DNA of 64,000 bases from contig CM055880.1 of NCBI GenBank assembly GCA_029582165.1, forward strand, positions 2,666,001 to 2,730,000, in the 5' to 3' direction. This document shows positions 33,901-46,546 of this stretch, piece by piece. Within the stretch, counting starts at the first letter, position 1. The number at the start of each line of letters is the position of its first letter. The DNA is from Portulaca oleracea (Eukaryota > Streptophyta > Magnoliopsida > Caryophyllales > Portulacaceae). A program made the translations under genes and the position numbers. Under the pieces are notes generated by a model, which ran no database searches, had not been told where the DNA came from, and saw nothing but the letters and a program-made list of their open reading frames with translations.

Positions 33901-35649
33901 AGTTGCATATCCACTGTCCATAGTAGGTCGAGAATTAGGTCGATGTTTGAAACCATGGTTTATGCCAAAGTCAAGATTTCCGTATCAAACAAACATTTTA
34001 AAAGAGATAGTAAGGTTAGTCAACTAATTAAGCTTAATTCTTAAGGACTTTCTCTTCATGCTTTTTTCCCTTCACAAACTCGTTGGTTGGGTGTTGATCA
34101 AATGTTATGTAAAGTAACAAATTCCAGTATAGTTTTGTTAGTGCGAAGTTTGAGGTAGTTCAAATGTAGACAGTCTTTCTCTATTTATGAGAACGCATGA
34201 AGGATTTGATTTCGGAAGATCAAAAAGGTATTTGGGTCCCCAAAATCAGCGTCTACATGCATTTCTGTACATGCGGGACAACAGGAAAACCGGTGACATT
34301 AGGACTCTTCAGACCCCACATTAGCGGGACTAGACTAAAATTTGCAGATAGTTGTAGTTGTAGAAAGAGCCTATGAACCATTGATCAAACTCTTTGTTAA
34401 ATACTTTAAACCTATGAGATATTCCAAAAAAAAAAAAAAAGTAATTGTGATGTGCATCTTACCAAAAAATCATACTATTAGGATTTGTATTGCATGGATG
34501 TCAGAATGATTATCATAATTGTATTTATTGTCCTGGGATCTAGTTTGAAGTATTCTATCATTGAATTCAACATTGAGTTAGTATGTTAGAAATATACTAT
34601 GATATATGTGGCTTCTGAACCACATTTTAGGCTTTAAATTCCTACCATTAGGCCCAAAGAAGTTATACTATGAGATAAAGGCCCAAAGAAGTTAATAGTG
34701 GGATTTTGGCCCAACTTGTAATTTTGGACATGGGCCTTTAAGTAAGTGGGCTTGGAGCCCATCACATACATTCCATCCTTCTTGTAGGCCACATATAAAC
34801 CAACCACCCCAACAAGTTTTTTAAAAACCTCACAGGGGTGCAAAAGTTTTTTTTTTTCTTTTTTTCGCCAACGGAATTAGCAATACAAATAATAACATAC
34901 GTAAAACTAACGTTACAAATATAATAATTTTAAACGGTGCATGACAACTAAACCAAAAAGAAGAAGGAGATCCTCAATGACGAATGGCGCTTGCTCCACT
35001 CTGTGTGGGTTGTGGCCTTCCTGACCGACCTGTGTGCTGGACAACAAGAAAACAGGTGACATTTGGACTCTTCAAGCCTCACTTTAGCGGGAATATACTA
35101 AGGTTTGTAGTTATTCACTACCATATTCTCGCTATCTTAGCATATATACCCCTTGATCATAAAAAGTTATTGATTTCACCTTCACCACCTGATTATAAAC
35201 TTTTTTTAGAAGTTGCGCTGAGAAAGAAAGGTAAACACTTATATTAAAATAATGGTGCAAAATTTGATGCATTTAAATTCAAATTTAGATATTTGATTAA
35301 AAACATGCAAAACTTGTTTTTTTAATTTTTTTTAAAAAGTAGAGTTGTCATGTGTCAACAATAGTGCCACGTCACTGCTTGCATATCAAAGGTCCTACGT
35401 AGTTCCTCCTACACCCAATCATCATGTGGGCCGCCCATCTTTGTCCATGGAAATCCAAACCCATGATTGTCTTGCAAATCCATGTGGCCCACAAAGAGTT
35501 GGTAGTAACAAACCTTTGGATAACATGTAGTGTTCCAACATTTTTTAAACAAAATTATTTCCACCCAAAAAAAAAAGGTTTGTGAATTTGTGAGAGCCAA
35601 GTGAACCAAACTGTATGAGATTTTGATGTTTCAATGATATTGTATGATA

Positions 35650-35930
35650 TGCTAGAACATAAAATTATAATTGGATATTTAATTATCAGTTTAAATTTTT
35701 GTCAGGATATTTCATATGGTATCAGACTAATCAGAGTCACGTTGAGCTAGAGGCTTTAGGTTCAAATCTTAGCTGCCTCCAAATTTCTTTGCGCATGGTA
35801 AAGAGAACTTTTACAACTTTCACTTCAAGCTCAAAAGACATTCATATAAAGGGGCATATTAGAATATAAAACCATCATTATACCTTCAACCACCAGCTTA
35901 ATGTTATGGTTTAGATGTTTTCGCATGATA
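35650..35930 (+). mobile_element. TRIM-type miniature LTR retrotransposon
   Basis: A short left LTR (about 35650-35714) starting TGCTAGAACATAAAATTATA is followed directly by the primer-binding site TGGTATCAGA (35717-35726). After about 120 bp of non-coding DNA comes a purine tract AAAGGGG (35848-35854), then a second LTR-like segment starting TATTAGAATATAAAACCATC. Total about 280 bp with no coding capacity: the definition of a TRIM. The two LTRs have diverged substantially, so the copy is old and its right edge is approximate. Confidence 0.6.
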
Positions 35931-36025
35931 GTTTAGACCAAACTTAATTTTTTTCGTATTGTCTATTTATAAGTATATTAAAATGAAATAACGTACGAAA
36001 TATTTATATCAAAATGAGAAAATTA

Positions 36026-36187
36026 CCAATGAGCTCTTAGCTCAGTTGGTATATGCTATACTGTGATACCCCACATGTTCCAGAATCGATTCCCGAAAGA
36101 ATAACAAGATGCATGACGTTTCCCATCCTTCACTGGACCACAATCAACTTTCCTCATTGTTCTCAAGAGCTACCTGATCAAAAAAAA
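36026..36187 (+). mobile_element. tRNA-derived SINE
   Basis: Internal Pol III promoter: A box TAGCTCAGTTGG (36038-36049) and B box AGAATCGATTCC (36082-36093). The body is about 160 bp and ends in an A-run. It is flanked by a near-perfect target duplication, GAGAAAATTA (36016-36025) and GAGAAAATTTA (36188-36198). The head resembles a tRNA but cannot fold as an intact one, so it is a SINE and not a tRNA gene. Confidence 0.75.
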
Positions 36188-38721
36188 GAGAAAATTTAGA
36201 AAGTTTGGATATTTCTAAGCTACCTCCAGATGAAATAATTTAATCTCTACAATTATAAATTTTATTTATTAAAATAAAATTAGTATTAACTAGGATCCAA
36301 ATTATGGTTCTATAGTCCAAATTTCCAATGCATTAGTTGGCAAACACGTAGGGGAAAAAAAGAGTGAGCAAATGAAGACACTACAAAAGATTTGGGTGCC
36401 TCCAACACCCGATCTTCCGCGTCCCCCGTGATGGCTATCTATGCCAGCTCATCTCCTGGACCGTATATGTGTATATATATATTACCAAATCTCAACTTGT
36501 CTACTTGACATTGACAATACATTTTTATTTTTTTCAAACCAAAAATCACAGTACATTGTTATTGTATTAAGGAAATTTATTAATAATCAATTCATAGATA
36601 ATAATGTTTGTTGATGTAAGGATTTATTAATTACTGATGTTGGCAACTCTTTCCAATCCAATCCAGACATAATTCTCAAAAAAGAGTATCGATTGAATCA
36701 AATCCATCCAAACTTCATTTTATCCAATCCAAAGAAAGAGGTCAATTTCTAATACGTTATTGCGTAATATGTTATATTTGAGCATTTTATTACTTATATG
36801 ATAATTTTTATTCTGAATCTAATGGTAGTAATTTTATATAGCAATTCATTGTATATATTGAAATTTATGGTCAAACTTTTGATGTTTGACGCTCAAACGA
36901 CGCAAGGATTAATCTTATGGAGCGGAGTATTTCATTTCTCGAACATGTGTGTACAGGGTTGGGGAGGGCATCAAAAGTAAGGAGACCTAGGCAGAATCTG
37001 TCATTGCTTTTGTTATAACAAATGCATATTGATTAAAGCGATTAGTGAATGTTATTAAATAAGGCATTGGATTTTGAATCTCATTATAAATATAAAATAT
37101 CTGTAACATGAAAGTTATATCTTTTTTATGATGGGTAAGAATATGACTCCAATAAATAATTACGCTAGTACTAAAAACTATTTAAATAATGTACTACTAT
37201 TACATGCAAGATACCAAGTTGTTGGTAAATATTATAACTTTTTGAACAAAAACTAAATACATTATATTAGTAGTACAATATAACACATCAAACTTACAAG
37301 TGGTACAGTTATAAAATTAGAGAGAATGTTATATTGGATAATTAATGCCATATAGACAACCATTTACAAAGTTGATCATATCTGTGAGATCATGTAGATC
37401 TTTCCAAGTTAAAACATCCAAACAAAAATGGACACTTAACTATAACTTTCAATTTCTTTTCAGTCCAACACATCTACAACAGTCCAACATGCATAAATTT
37501 AAATGGATTTATTAATTACAAAATAAAAGTTAAAAAATGGGGCCTCTTTAAGAATACCCCACATGAAACTAGAGAGGGATATCACAAGAACATGCTTTGC
37601 ATGTCTTTAATTAATACAAACTTACATGCCCATATCATATAGTTGGACCCATATGCCTAGAATCTTGCTTGCCATTATATTATCTTCATTTTTTAAAATA
37701 TTTTTTTGAGAACTAAATTGATTTTACAAAGAAGTTTGTATTTTTTTGTTGCTAGATTCAACTTTTTATATAGGGATGCTTTGAACTTTTGACAATTTCA
37801 CTTTAATCTTCCGTACTAGTAATAAAAAATGTTCCACTTTTAAGTTAGAGTCTTATTTAGGAATATGTTCATTTTATTGTTTAAGGGACATTTTACTACT
37901 TCTAGTCACTGTTAAAAACTAAATCAAAGGGTAAATCACCTATATAAATTGAAGTTTCTAGAGGCGATAATGAAATCAATGATCAATAATGCAAGTCGAG
38001 CGAAGATGCATGGAAGACAAAGTTGCTTGAATAACTCAAATGAATAACCTTGATCGATGATATTGATGCAGAGATAACTCACAGGGTTGTGATAATTAAT
38101 AAGCAATGACATAGACATGCATGTCTTTTGTGAGCTAATTGAAAAGAAAAAACACGTTGACCAACCTTTGATAGGCATTATAGCACTCTTCGGTTTAACT
38201 GTTACTTTGAGTGTAATTTCTTGATCTATTATTTTTTTCCCACTTAAAGCGGTTATTTTGATGTTTATTACAATGTTGTATTTATTGTATTTTGTGAATC
38301 TTTCAGCCTTGATAACTTTTTAAAAAAATATTAATTATTAACAAATAGAAGACTATTATTTGGAGCTATTTATTACTACATCACCATTCACCATGCACTA
38401 AAGATTAAAATTTTAAAGGATGTTAAAAATTACATATTTACATTTCACCATTTTTGTTTGAGGTGATTAATTTAAAGGTGTTTAGCATTTACTACTTTAC
38501 ACCATATATATTCTTGCTTGGCATAGGAGACAAGGGATATCAAACCCACCTTACTAAATCCGAATCATATCATTTCATATCTTTCCAAATCGGTCCACTA
38601 TCATCACACAATCCCATCCACCCAACCCCACCTTACCCTTATTCTCTCCCCCTCTTTTCTTTGTTTTTGACCTACCTACCAAACACCTTCCTTCCTCTCT
38701 ATTACTTACATTTCTCCAAAC

Positions 38722-38768
<47 letters not shown>
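38722..38768. repeat. (ATT)n microsatellite
   Basis: About 15 uninterrupted TTA units. It produces the poly-isoleucine run in a spurious 145-codon frame here. Confidence 0.95.
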
Positions 38769-39539
38769 TGGACTGATCCCTATTTTTCCGATGTGTGGTC
38801 AACATCGCAGACTCCTCCTTTTTTGGACTTAAGGATAAGCAAATCATACAAATCAAATATTTTAGGTGAGCTTTACCACTACCATGAATGAAAAGAAATA
38901 CAAACAGTTGTTACAAACGTTAAACAAGTTAACAATCACTACTACAGCATGCAAGAATCTATTTAGTATCGATCCCAAATATTTGAATTGTCGGTATATA
39001 CGTTAAAAAAGATATCGATATTATTTACGACATAGACTGGTTATTGTCTCGTTAGTTTACTATTCAACCGTAGAACTCTCATTCCATGTTATTGTCCATA
39101 TATTTAAGGACATTTTGAAGCACATTGTGCATAAAGTTAAGTGTTTGTTAGCATTTTTAGATGAAAACAAGGGTGATGTAAAGTGGAGAACAAGACAAAG
39201 AAAACTTCTAGGTGTGTAAGACATAGATGTAGAGGACAAGTAAGACTTAACTTTCAGCAAGATTATTCACAAGATCACAGGGGACCCTTAGGAAAGATTT
39301 GAAAATTGACTTAATTGTGCCCATGTGAACTATTTATGATCTTTAGCTATAATTGTACTACTAGTTATTCTCAATTAAAAGTGACCCTTGCTATTTTAGT
39401 GTGAACTTATCAAGATTTAAAGTCCACTATAATTGCATAAATTTTAAGAGATATAGTCTTTCTATTTTCGTAACTTTTCAGTGTGTATAATGTTCTATAG
39501 TAATTGTTATGTTCGAGTTAAATAATATCAGTGCTACAT

Positions 39540-39795
39540 AATTCTTTATTTTATATGTTTTTCCATCGAATTTTTGAATTTCTCAAATATGTTACTTAAC
39601 TTCTAAAATTTGTCAAATATATCGTTTAACTTTTGAAATTCATCAAAAATGTCACAAAACTTAATATTGACCTTCTGATTCATGTGACAATTTGACAAAT
39701 TTGAGAAATCAAGTGAAACATTTGACAAATTTTAGATGTTAAAACTGACATATATGACAAATTTAAAAGTTCAGTCGCAAATCTGAAAAAAAAAA
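39540..39795. repeat. Foldback of TTTGTCAAAT-type words
   Basis: The left half has TTTCTCAAATATGTTACTTA and CTAAAATTTGTCAAATATAT; the right half has the reverse-complement words GACAAATTTGAGAAATCAAG and ATTTGACAAATTTTAGATGT. The arms are imperfect but extensive, so the region could form a long hairpin. Possibly a MITE without clear termini. Confidence 0.5.
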
Positions 39796-40232
39796 AGTAA
39801 AAAGCTATATGGCACCCATATCATTCATTTAACTATGTTATGTTCATGATAAGAAAGAAAACACACTCATAAATAAATATATGCAACAGTTAAAATAAAT
39901 TACTGAAAATTGTAAAAATTAAAGTAGCATTTCACTAAAAAATGATCTAATTAATTACAGTGAGGAAGCTAAACGGATTCATTAGCTATTTCAGTATGAC
40001 AAGCTGTAAATTCTCATGAAAATACCTCATAAAACAAAGGAAAATAGCAACAAAAAAAAAAGATGGGAAATTAATAAATAAAGAAATTTAAAAAAAAAGG
40101 TCGTTAGATGTACCGCGTTATGCAGAACACCGGCAACAAAAAAACCGTTGGAAGCTTGACGGGCAGTTACTCAAATTGCCAGCGCATTTTTTATTTTCCC
40201 ATTTTTCTGATCGAGCAATACGGACCGTAGGA

Positions 40233-41579
40233 TCAAGAAGCGGGAACCGTCTGATCAGAGTCGTTCGTGTTTCGCTGTCTAGATGGAGAATCGGACGGTC
40301 CAGATGGGGAGGACGGCATCGACGAATCCAACGGCGAAGATGGTTCTGTGAGGGAATCCAACGGTCCAGATGGAGAGGAAGGCGTTGATGGTGATGATGA
40401 TGTGAGGTACGGTGGAGATTGAGACGAGGGAGAAGACATCGATGAATCGGACGACGGAGATCTTGTTGAAGGAGGTGAAGGTGATTGGGAGGTGAAATCA
40501 GGGCCGTCGATTTGCTTTCTTTTGTTGATCCCGCTCTCTGGACCCTTGGATCTGTCCTCCTTGCTCATGTAGTCTTTGAGCCTCTTCACATCGGATAATT
40601 TCACCGGTTTCAGTATGAAATCTTCCGCTCCCTCCTCCAAACATCTGTCACAATTTCAAATTATAATTAAATCTCAATTTTCAACTCATCAATTTGGGGA
40701 AAATAAAAATCTCTGTAGATAAAATCAGTGAAAATTTGACTGAATTGTATGTCAACCAACACAAATTCCTCTTTGAATTGGTAAGAAGATGATTAGTTAC
40801 TCTAATTACACTGATCAGATGAACTCGTTTTGTAATTTGTTGAAAATTACCTGTCGATTCGCGCCATAACATTCTCAGAGGACATGATAACCACTGGAGT
40901 TTCCTTGAAAGTTGAAGATTCCTGCTCAACAATGACGATTTCAGTGAAATCAAAATCAGTTTGATCTTCATGATATGATTTAGCTCTGATTTTCAAAGGA
41001 GAGAGGAAGATTATCGAACCTTGATGCGTTTCAGAAGCTCATATCCAGTCATTCCAGGCATACAATAGTCAGTAATGATCAAATCGATCTTCAATCCCTG
41101 AGAATTGACAACAAATTTCAGCAACAGAAGAACAGAACCTCAAAATTGAAATCAATGACAACCGAATATTCAGCATTGTAAGCTCAAATTCGAAAATAAG
41201 GCGGTAAAAAACTCACATCAACAACAGAGGTACGCTGAGCTTCATCCAATCCGAGAAACTCCAAAGCTCTCATTCCACTATCCACAGCAGTCACTGCATT
41301 ACACACAACAAACAACAGACTCAAAAATCAGAATTCAGAACGATTTCCGCCATTGAAACCTCAAAATCTCGACCTCCAAAACAGCAAATCCTCCAATTCC
41401 TATCTTAATCACAAACCTTTGCAAGAAGTCGTTCGCAGCAGTCTCTCAATCACTTTCCGATCAACAAAACTATCATCAACGGCCAGCACATGAGCTTCCG
41501 TCGCCGATTCCGGCGAACCTAGGTCGATCCCGGAGTCGGACTTCCACCGGCGGGCCGAAACGCCGCCGTTTCGCGCCAT
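40233..41579 (-). CDS. Type-A two-component response regulator (ARR3/ARR4-like)
   Basis: Five exons on the minus strand: 41417-41579, 41217-41293, 41020-41097, 40851-40921, 40233-40644, joining in frame to 266 residues. The receiver domain (about 29-160) is complete: acidic pair D35-D36 in VLAVDDS, phospho-acceptor D90 in [18 protein letters not shown]120/S121 in VVIMSSENV, and K142 in FILKPVKL. The tail after 160 is Ser/Pro-rich with SSPSGP repeats and lacks a Myb/GARP DNA-binding domain, so it is type A, a negative-feedback regulator of cytokinin signalling receiving phosphate from histidine phosphotransfer proteins. The MARNGGVS start and the long Ser/Pro tail resemble ARR3/ARR4 more than ARR5-ARR9. 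Another in-frame ATG three codons upstream (41588) is possible; the MARNGG start is preferred from homology. Confidence 0.93.
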
Positions 41580-41587
41580 GTTAAGCA

Positions 41588-41860
41588 TCGTATACGTCGT
41601 TTGGGGGGGTCAGATTGTGCCCTAATCTGCTTCAATTTCCAGATTGAAGTGTTTTTGGAGGTGGAAGATGAAGAGGGAGAGTGAGTGTGAATTTGGGAAG
41701 AAGGAGAAGAAGGGGGAATTTTATACGGGTGAAATACGATTTGAGATGTGAGAGGGGATTGTTTGGGGAGTGTTTCTTTCTCTGGCTAGGAAATCTGGGG
41801 GTCGTGAGAGGGAAATCTTGACACTTTATTTAAGGGGGAAAGAGATTCTGTAAATCCGCT
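41588..41860 (-). promoter_or_regulatory. Promoter/leader of the response regulator with clustered AGATT cores
   Basis: Six AGATT/AATCT cores lie at about 41612, 41624, 41641, 41792, 41814 and 41843, within 240 bases. AGAT(T/C) is the core bound by type-B response regulators, which drive type-A genes after cytokinin. A TATA-like CTTAAATAAAG (minus strand) is at about 41824-41834. Part of the cluster may lie in the transcribed leader. Function is inferred only. Confidence 0.4.
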
Positions 41861-42799
41861 TTCATGATACGTCTCCAAATCCCCCGTACTGTTCATAAAT
41901 TATTTTTGGGGGGTTTGATTAATGAGTTTGGAATTATCGTCGGTGTAGATAAAATCTGAAAATACTCTCATGCAAAAGATAAAATAAAATTTGAAAATAC
42001 ACTTAATTATCCTAACTTATCTTAACTTATTTACACATATCATAATTTATCCTAATTGAAAATAACTCATCCGAAAAACGTGACCTTTATTTATTATCCG
42101 GATCTATGCATTAGCCAAATTCAAAAACTTTAACCATTAATTTATCGACTTATATAGTGTTTAGTTAAGAAAAAGTATCATCATTGCATTTGTAACGAAA
42201 AATATAATCATAAAAGTATGGTATTGTAGTTTCTTGATGAAGGAGCACTCATGCACTACACATTATAATTTTCTTACTAAATTATTTCCTTAGAAACAAT
42301 TTCATATGGTACTTTCCCTAGGGTTTTCTTAGGAAATTGTTTACTGAATTTGAGAGTGAAATAATAGGTTTTACGCTCTCCCCATTTATTTGTCACAATC
42401 AAATATAGGAAAGTTTGTCCACTTGAAAAAGTTGACTAAATTTCTCAAGAAAATTTTAGAACCAAAAGCTCCCTTAAAAAAGACATAGTTGATCTTCAAT
42501 TCTTGTGCATTTACTATTTACATGCATTGAGTTACTCATTGTTCAGTTTTCAAAAGTTTTCTTTTTTTGGATTCACCGGAATGAAATATTTATACATGTA
42601 CTCTATGTATATGGGAAATGTTCTACCTCTAGATTTCCATAAACCTTGTGTTAGTGGGACCATACTAAGTTATGTTGTTGCCGTTATTTTTATTATTCTC
42701 ATGCAAAAGTTCCTAATTCCATCCAAAGTAAACATTACCTAAACCAATTAACAAAAAGAGTTGATAATTAATGAAAATTAGAAGAAGGATGATTAAGGT

Positions 42800-43065
42800 T
42801 AGAGTCGACAAAATTTAGTTCGATCCGAAAAAAATCTAGATATAGATTTTTCGTCCGAATTTTGACACAGACCAATTGACCGAATATTTGACCATAAAAA
42901 TTTCTCTTTTTCTATTGTTTAAACTCGGTTTCAACCCAAATTTAGTTTCGTTTGAATTGTCTGATCCAGTCTGACCCGAAATAAAACCGGGTCCGAATAT
43001 GAATTTCTCGTCCAAATTTTGATATTATCTGAATTTGTCCGACCCGAATTTACCTGAACCTTAAT
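42800..43065. repeat. CCGAATTT-type dispersed repeat, second copy
   Basis: TTCGTCCGAATTTTGACACA, ACCGAATATTTGACCAT, ACTCGGTTTCAACCCAAATT and CCCGAAATAAAACCGGGTCC follow each other in the same order as in 10290-10735. No termini or coding potential. Confidence 0.5.
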
Positions 43066-43599
43066 TTGTGTGTGTGCTAATTAAGGTGGAGTGGAGCATA
43101 AAACAAATAATTGATGAGGGGAATACGAGAATATGTCGTGCAAGTTCAGACTGGATCATGGAAGAGATCTCTTTTGTAAATTTAAAGGAAGTGACGAAGA
43201 AGAAGAGATAGAAGCAACTTCGTTAAGAAAACTCCAAATTAAACCAAGCATATCTGCGTAAATAAATAAATAAGAAGTATATATGGATGAATGATATGAA
43301 TAAAGGATATCGTATATTTTGTGCATCACGATATGAGATTCTGGCTCATTACGTGTTGACTTCCGGTCAAATGAAAGAGAGATAGGGAGTTACAGAGGGG
43401 CGCCGTCAAATCCGATTTGGCACCGGAAATGCGGACGATGTACGGAAAACCAAAACGCCGAGTCGAGTCGCCGGAGCTGACACTATGTACGGGGAAGTCC
43501 ATATACTAATTGACGTACTGCATGACATGAGTTGTTATTATTCCGGGTATAATTACAATTTTGTATCTAATAATAACAACAATTATAATCTTCAATGCC

Positions 43600-43628
<29 letters not shown>
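43600..43628. repeat. (AAT)n microsatellite
   Basis: About nine to ten AAT units in an AT-rich context. Confidence 0.9.
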
Positions 43629-43631
<3 letters not shown>

Positions 43632-44439
43632 CAATTGTTATTATCATAATTCCATAAAAATTAGGGAAATTGGAAAAAAATCCATATTTTTGGGGTCATA
43701 GGAAAAAAATAATTGAGGTGAACTTTAATTAAATTTATTTATTTTCCAACACTAATAAACTCGCCTAAAGTCCATACAGTATACTGGTAATTACGATTTT
43801 TAATACTTTTTAACATTTTTTTTCTTCAAAAAGTAAAGTTTCAATATTTTTTTCATAATATCACCTATCGGACGCATTTTAGTAGGTATGGATGTAAACA
43901 TAATGATAAAGTAGTTTCGCTGCATCATAATAAAGTCGTAAGTGGAGGATTTTTTTCTTTTTTCTTCAAAAATTTAATTTAGATTATTGATGATAATACA
44001 TACAGCTTGTGGTATAAGATGTTGACGAATGCAACTTTTTTGAATTTTTTTCGATCAACTCTGGCTGACGATTGAGAGAGCTCGTGGTACCCAATCGTGG
44101 TTGACGCGTGGTTGTTCCATCTGCGGTGCTTATTTTTTTTTTAAAAATATATTAACTATTTATATTTCGCATTTCTCTATAGAGCAAAAGTTTTTCGTAA
44201 AAAATAGAAAACGACACGCCAAAATAGAAAAAAATACCAACGCCAACCAATCACCACCACAATCTCTATACGTGCGTTAAGTCACAACAAATATCCAAAA
44301 AATCAAACAGATGCAATCCAAGAAAGTTCAAAGAAATTATTAAAAGTATTATCGTCTTCCGATCTTTATTTTTATAAGGATTATAAGGATTTTTTAAAGA
44401 TATTTTATTTACACGCCTCAATATATTTACTTAAAGTAT

Positions 44440-44757
44440 CTGTTCTTTCTTGTGGAGGGTAAGTTGCGAATGCGGATAAATTGATAAGTTCCGAATAGTG
44501 TGGATAGTGTGGATAAATCGGTAAATTTTGGATGCGATGGATAAAGGTGGAAAAATATTTAAAATTTTTAATAAGGTATTGTGAGTATAAGACAAATCAC
44601 ATCAGTCACATCACTTACTAATTAAATAAATTTCTTTTCTTTGTTTTAATAGTTTATGGAGAGATGTGGTAAGTAATGAATACTGAGGTTGGAAAATGGT
44701 GTGGATAATGTGGATAACTGCGGATAGAATGAATATTATCGCTGAAAAAAACAGAGT
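44440..44757. mobile_element. MITE-like element with TCTGTTCTTTC ends
   Basis: Begins TCTGTTCTTTCTTGTGG and ends CGCTGAAAAAAACAGAG, forming an imperfect inverted repeat. The interior has many GTGGATAATGTGGATAA words and TTTTTAATAAGGTATTGTGA. A diverged copy in reverse orientation lies at 15650-15995. Confidence 0.5.
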
Positions 44758-46369
44758 TGTATCTACAAATATAAATCACATTATAATAGGGTTGTCTTTG
44801 CATCTTTCGATGCGAACTTTGTAGTTTTTTAACCTGTATAATCGAAAAAAATATGCCAAATTGGTAAAATTTGTATTGAGAATATAAGACTACATATAAT
44901 TAGGGACCATTTATTTAAATGAATAGATTAATATGAACAAATCTATATAGAGTTATTTTTTAAAATATAAGTTTATTAGTCATCCATAGATAGGTTGTAT
45001 CATTATCCTTACCTATCATCTTAAGTAAGAAATACATAGTCGCCTCGAGAATATAAAACCTAACCAGACTAATAAACTTACTCATAGGTCCTAATACAAC
45101 TTATTTTTAAATGATTTATATTAAATTCATGGATGAATAATAGTATATTTTATGAAAAGAAAAATTAAAATCTCTTCAAGAACTTTATGAACTACCCTTT
45201 TGTACTATATAATGAAGAGAAAAACACTAGAATTATAAGAATTTTATCATGGCTACTCCCTCTAATGGTGAGAAAAAACACTAGAATTATATAATGAAAA
45301 GTGAGGAAGGCACATATTCTTGAGACAGTGAGAAAAATCCAAAGCAAACACAGATTGGTAGGACTGTAGAAGATATTTGCCCCCAAAAAGGAAACCAATC
45401 CAAATTGACATCTATTACCCCTTCTAGTAAATACAACCACTGTAAAATTTGTCTTTAAAAAGAAAAAATGGAAGAGTAAGAACCTTCCTTTGTTGCAATC
45501 AATCTCTGACGTCTTTTAAAGTTCAGTGCTAAATGATAGGTATGGTAAATGTTATTTTTACAGTTGTAATTAAATCTTGATTGTCTTTAAAGTTCAATGG
45601 TAAATGTTATTTTGGTATGATAAATCTTAATTTAATAAGTTTTTAAACTAATTGACCAAACAAAAGAACAAATAGATCGAGGAAGCAAAAATAAATAAAG
45701 ATGATATGCATCAACCCTTCTTGGACCATAGAACTTATCAATTTGTATCTCTTCCTTAAAAGTCTTATTTTCCAATTAATTCACACATAAAAGAAATTGA
45801 GTATAAAACACAAAGTTCCAAGCACAACACAAATAAAAGTTCCACACTCGATCACAAACAAATAAATTAGACGTAGACAATAGATCTTATATGGCAACAA
45901 GTTAGCAACACCCATTGCAACATCATAGTAGTAGTCCATCCATATATAGATCAAAGTCCCAAGCATACTCATACTCCACATCGTCTTGTTAACTACCCAA
46001 ACTGCCAAATTTCATTGTCCACTTATGATTAAGGTCGATTGAATAAAGATTAGGTATTAGTTTCACCTTAAAAGATTTAGCTCAACTTTAAACCATTAGG
46101 TAAAATTTTACTAAGTTTAGATGAGTTATATGATACTTAGATATATTAATTTATCTAAGCTCACTTAAATTTTCATACTTAGCCATATTATATAGATTTA
46201 TCTTTAACTTTGTATTTTTACTCAATTTGATATCCTCAACAAACACATGATTTTAGGCTCAAAAATCGAATAGAATCTGTCCAAAGGGCTTTGAATACAA
46301 TTTCCAATCCCAAAGCCGAAATAAACCCCAAACCTACTACCATAAATTAAGCTCATTTTCATGGCTCAT

Positions 46370-46546
46370 GTGACTAAAGATACCGCACTTTATAATTCAT
46401 CAATTTTACCACAAATCATCACATTTCTCTTTAATTTTTGCATTCTCTTCTCACCCATCCTACATACCAATAACCTACCACAATTCCACCACACCTCACC
46501 ACCACCATACCGCATAAAATACCGCAGAAAGAATTCAGGTCCGAAA
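46370..46546. mobile_element. Degraded MITE of the GTTCTTTTATGCGG family
   Basis: The right end has ACCGCATAAAATACCGCAGA followed by AAGAATTCAGGTCC, the family terminus in the outward direction. The left end (TACCGCACTTTATAA) is eroded. The interior CCACCACACCTCACCACC matches other members. Confidence 0.4.

Larger units (their letters stand above)
31511..40232. other. 8.7-kb intergenic region
   Basis: No gene supported. It contains an 87-bp duplication, a TRIM element, a SINE, an (ATT)n microsatellite and a foldback, all listed separately. Poly-A runs occur at 33405-33421 and 34426-34440. Two GACATTNGGACTCTTCA...TTAGCGGGA segments (34290-34345 and 35055-35100) are related to each other and resemble SINE tails. 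A small GC-richer patch at 36395-36475 does not encode anything I recognise. The last 150 bases are the 3' UTR of the response regulator. Confidence 0.5.

Noticed and set aside
36026..36187. tRNA gene candidate
   Set aside because: A and B boxes are present but the sequence cannot form an acceptor stem and is flanked by a target duplication with an A tail; called a SINE.
38454..38891. 145-codon frame with a long isoleucine run
   Set aside because: Generated by the (ATT)n microsatellite; no homology or codon signal.
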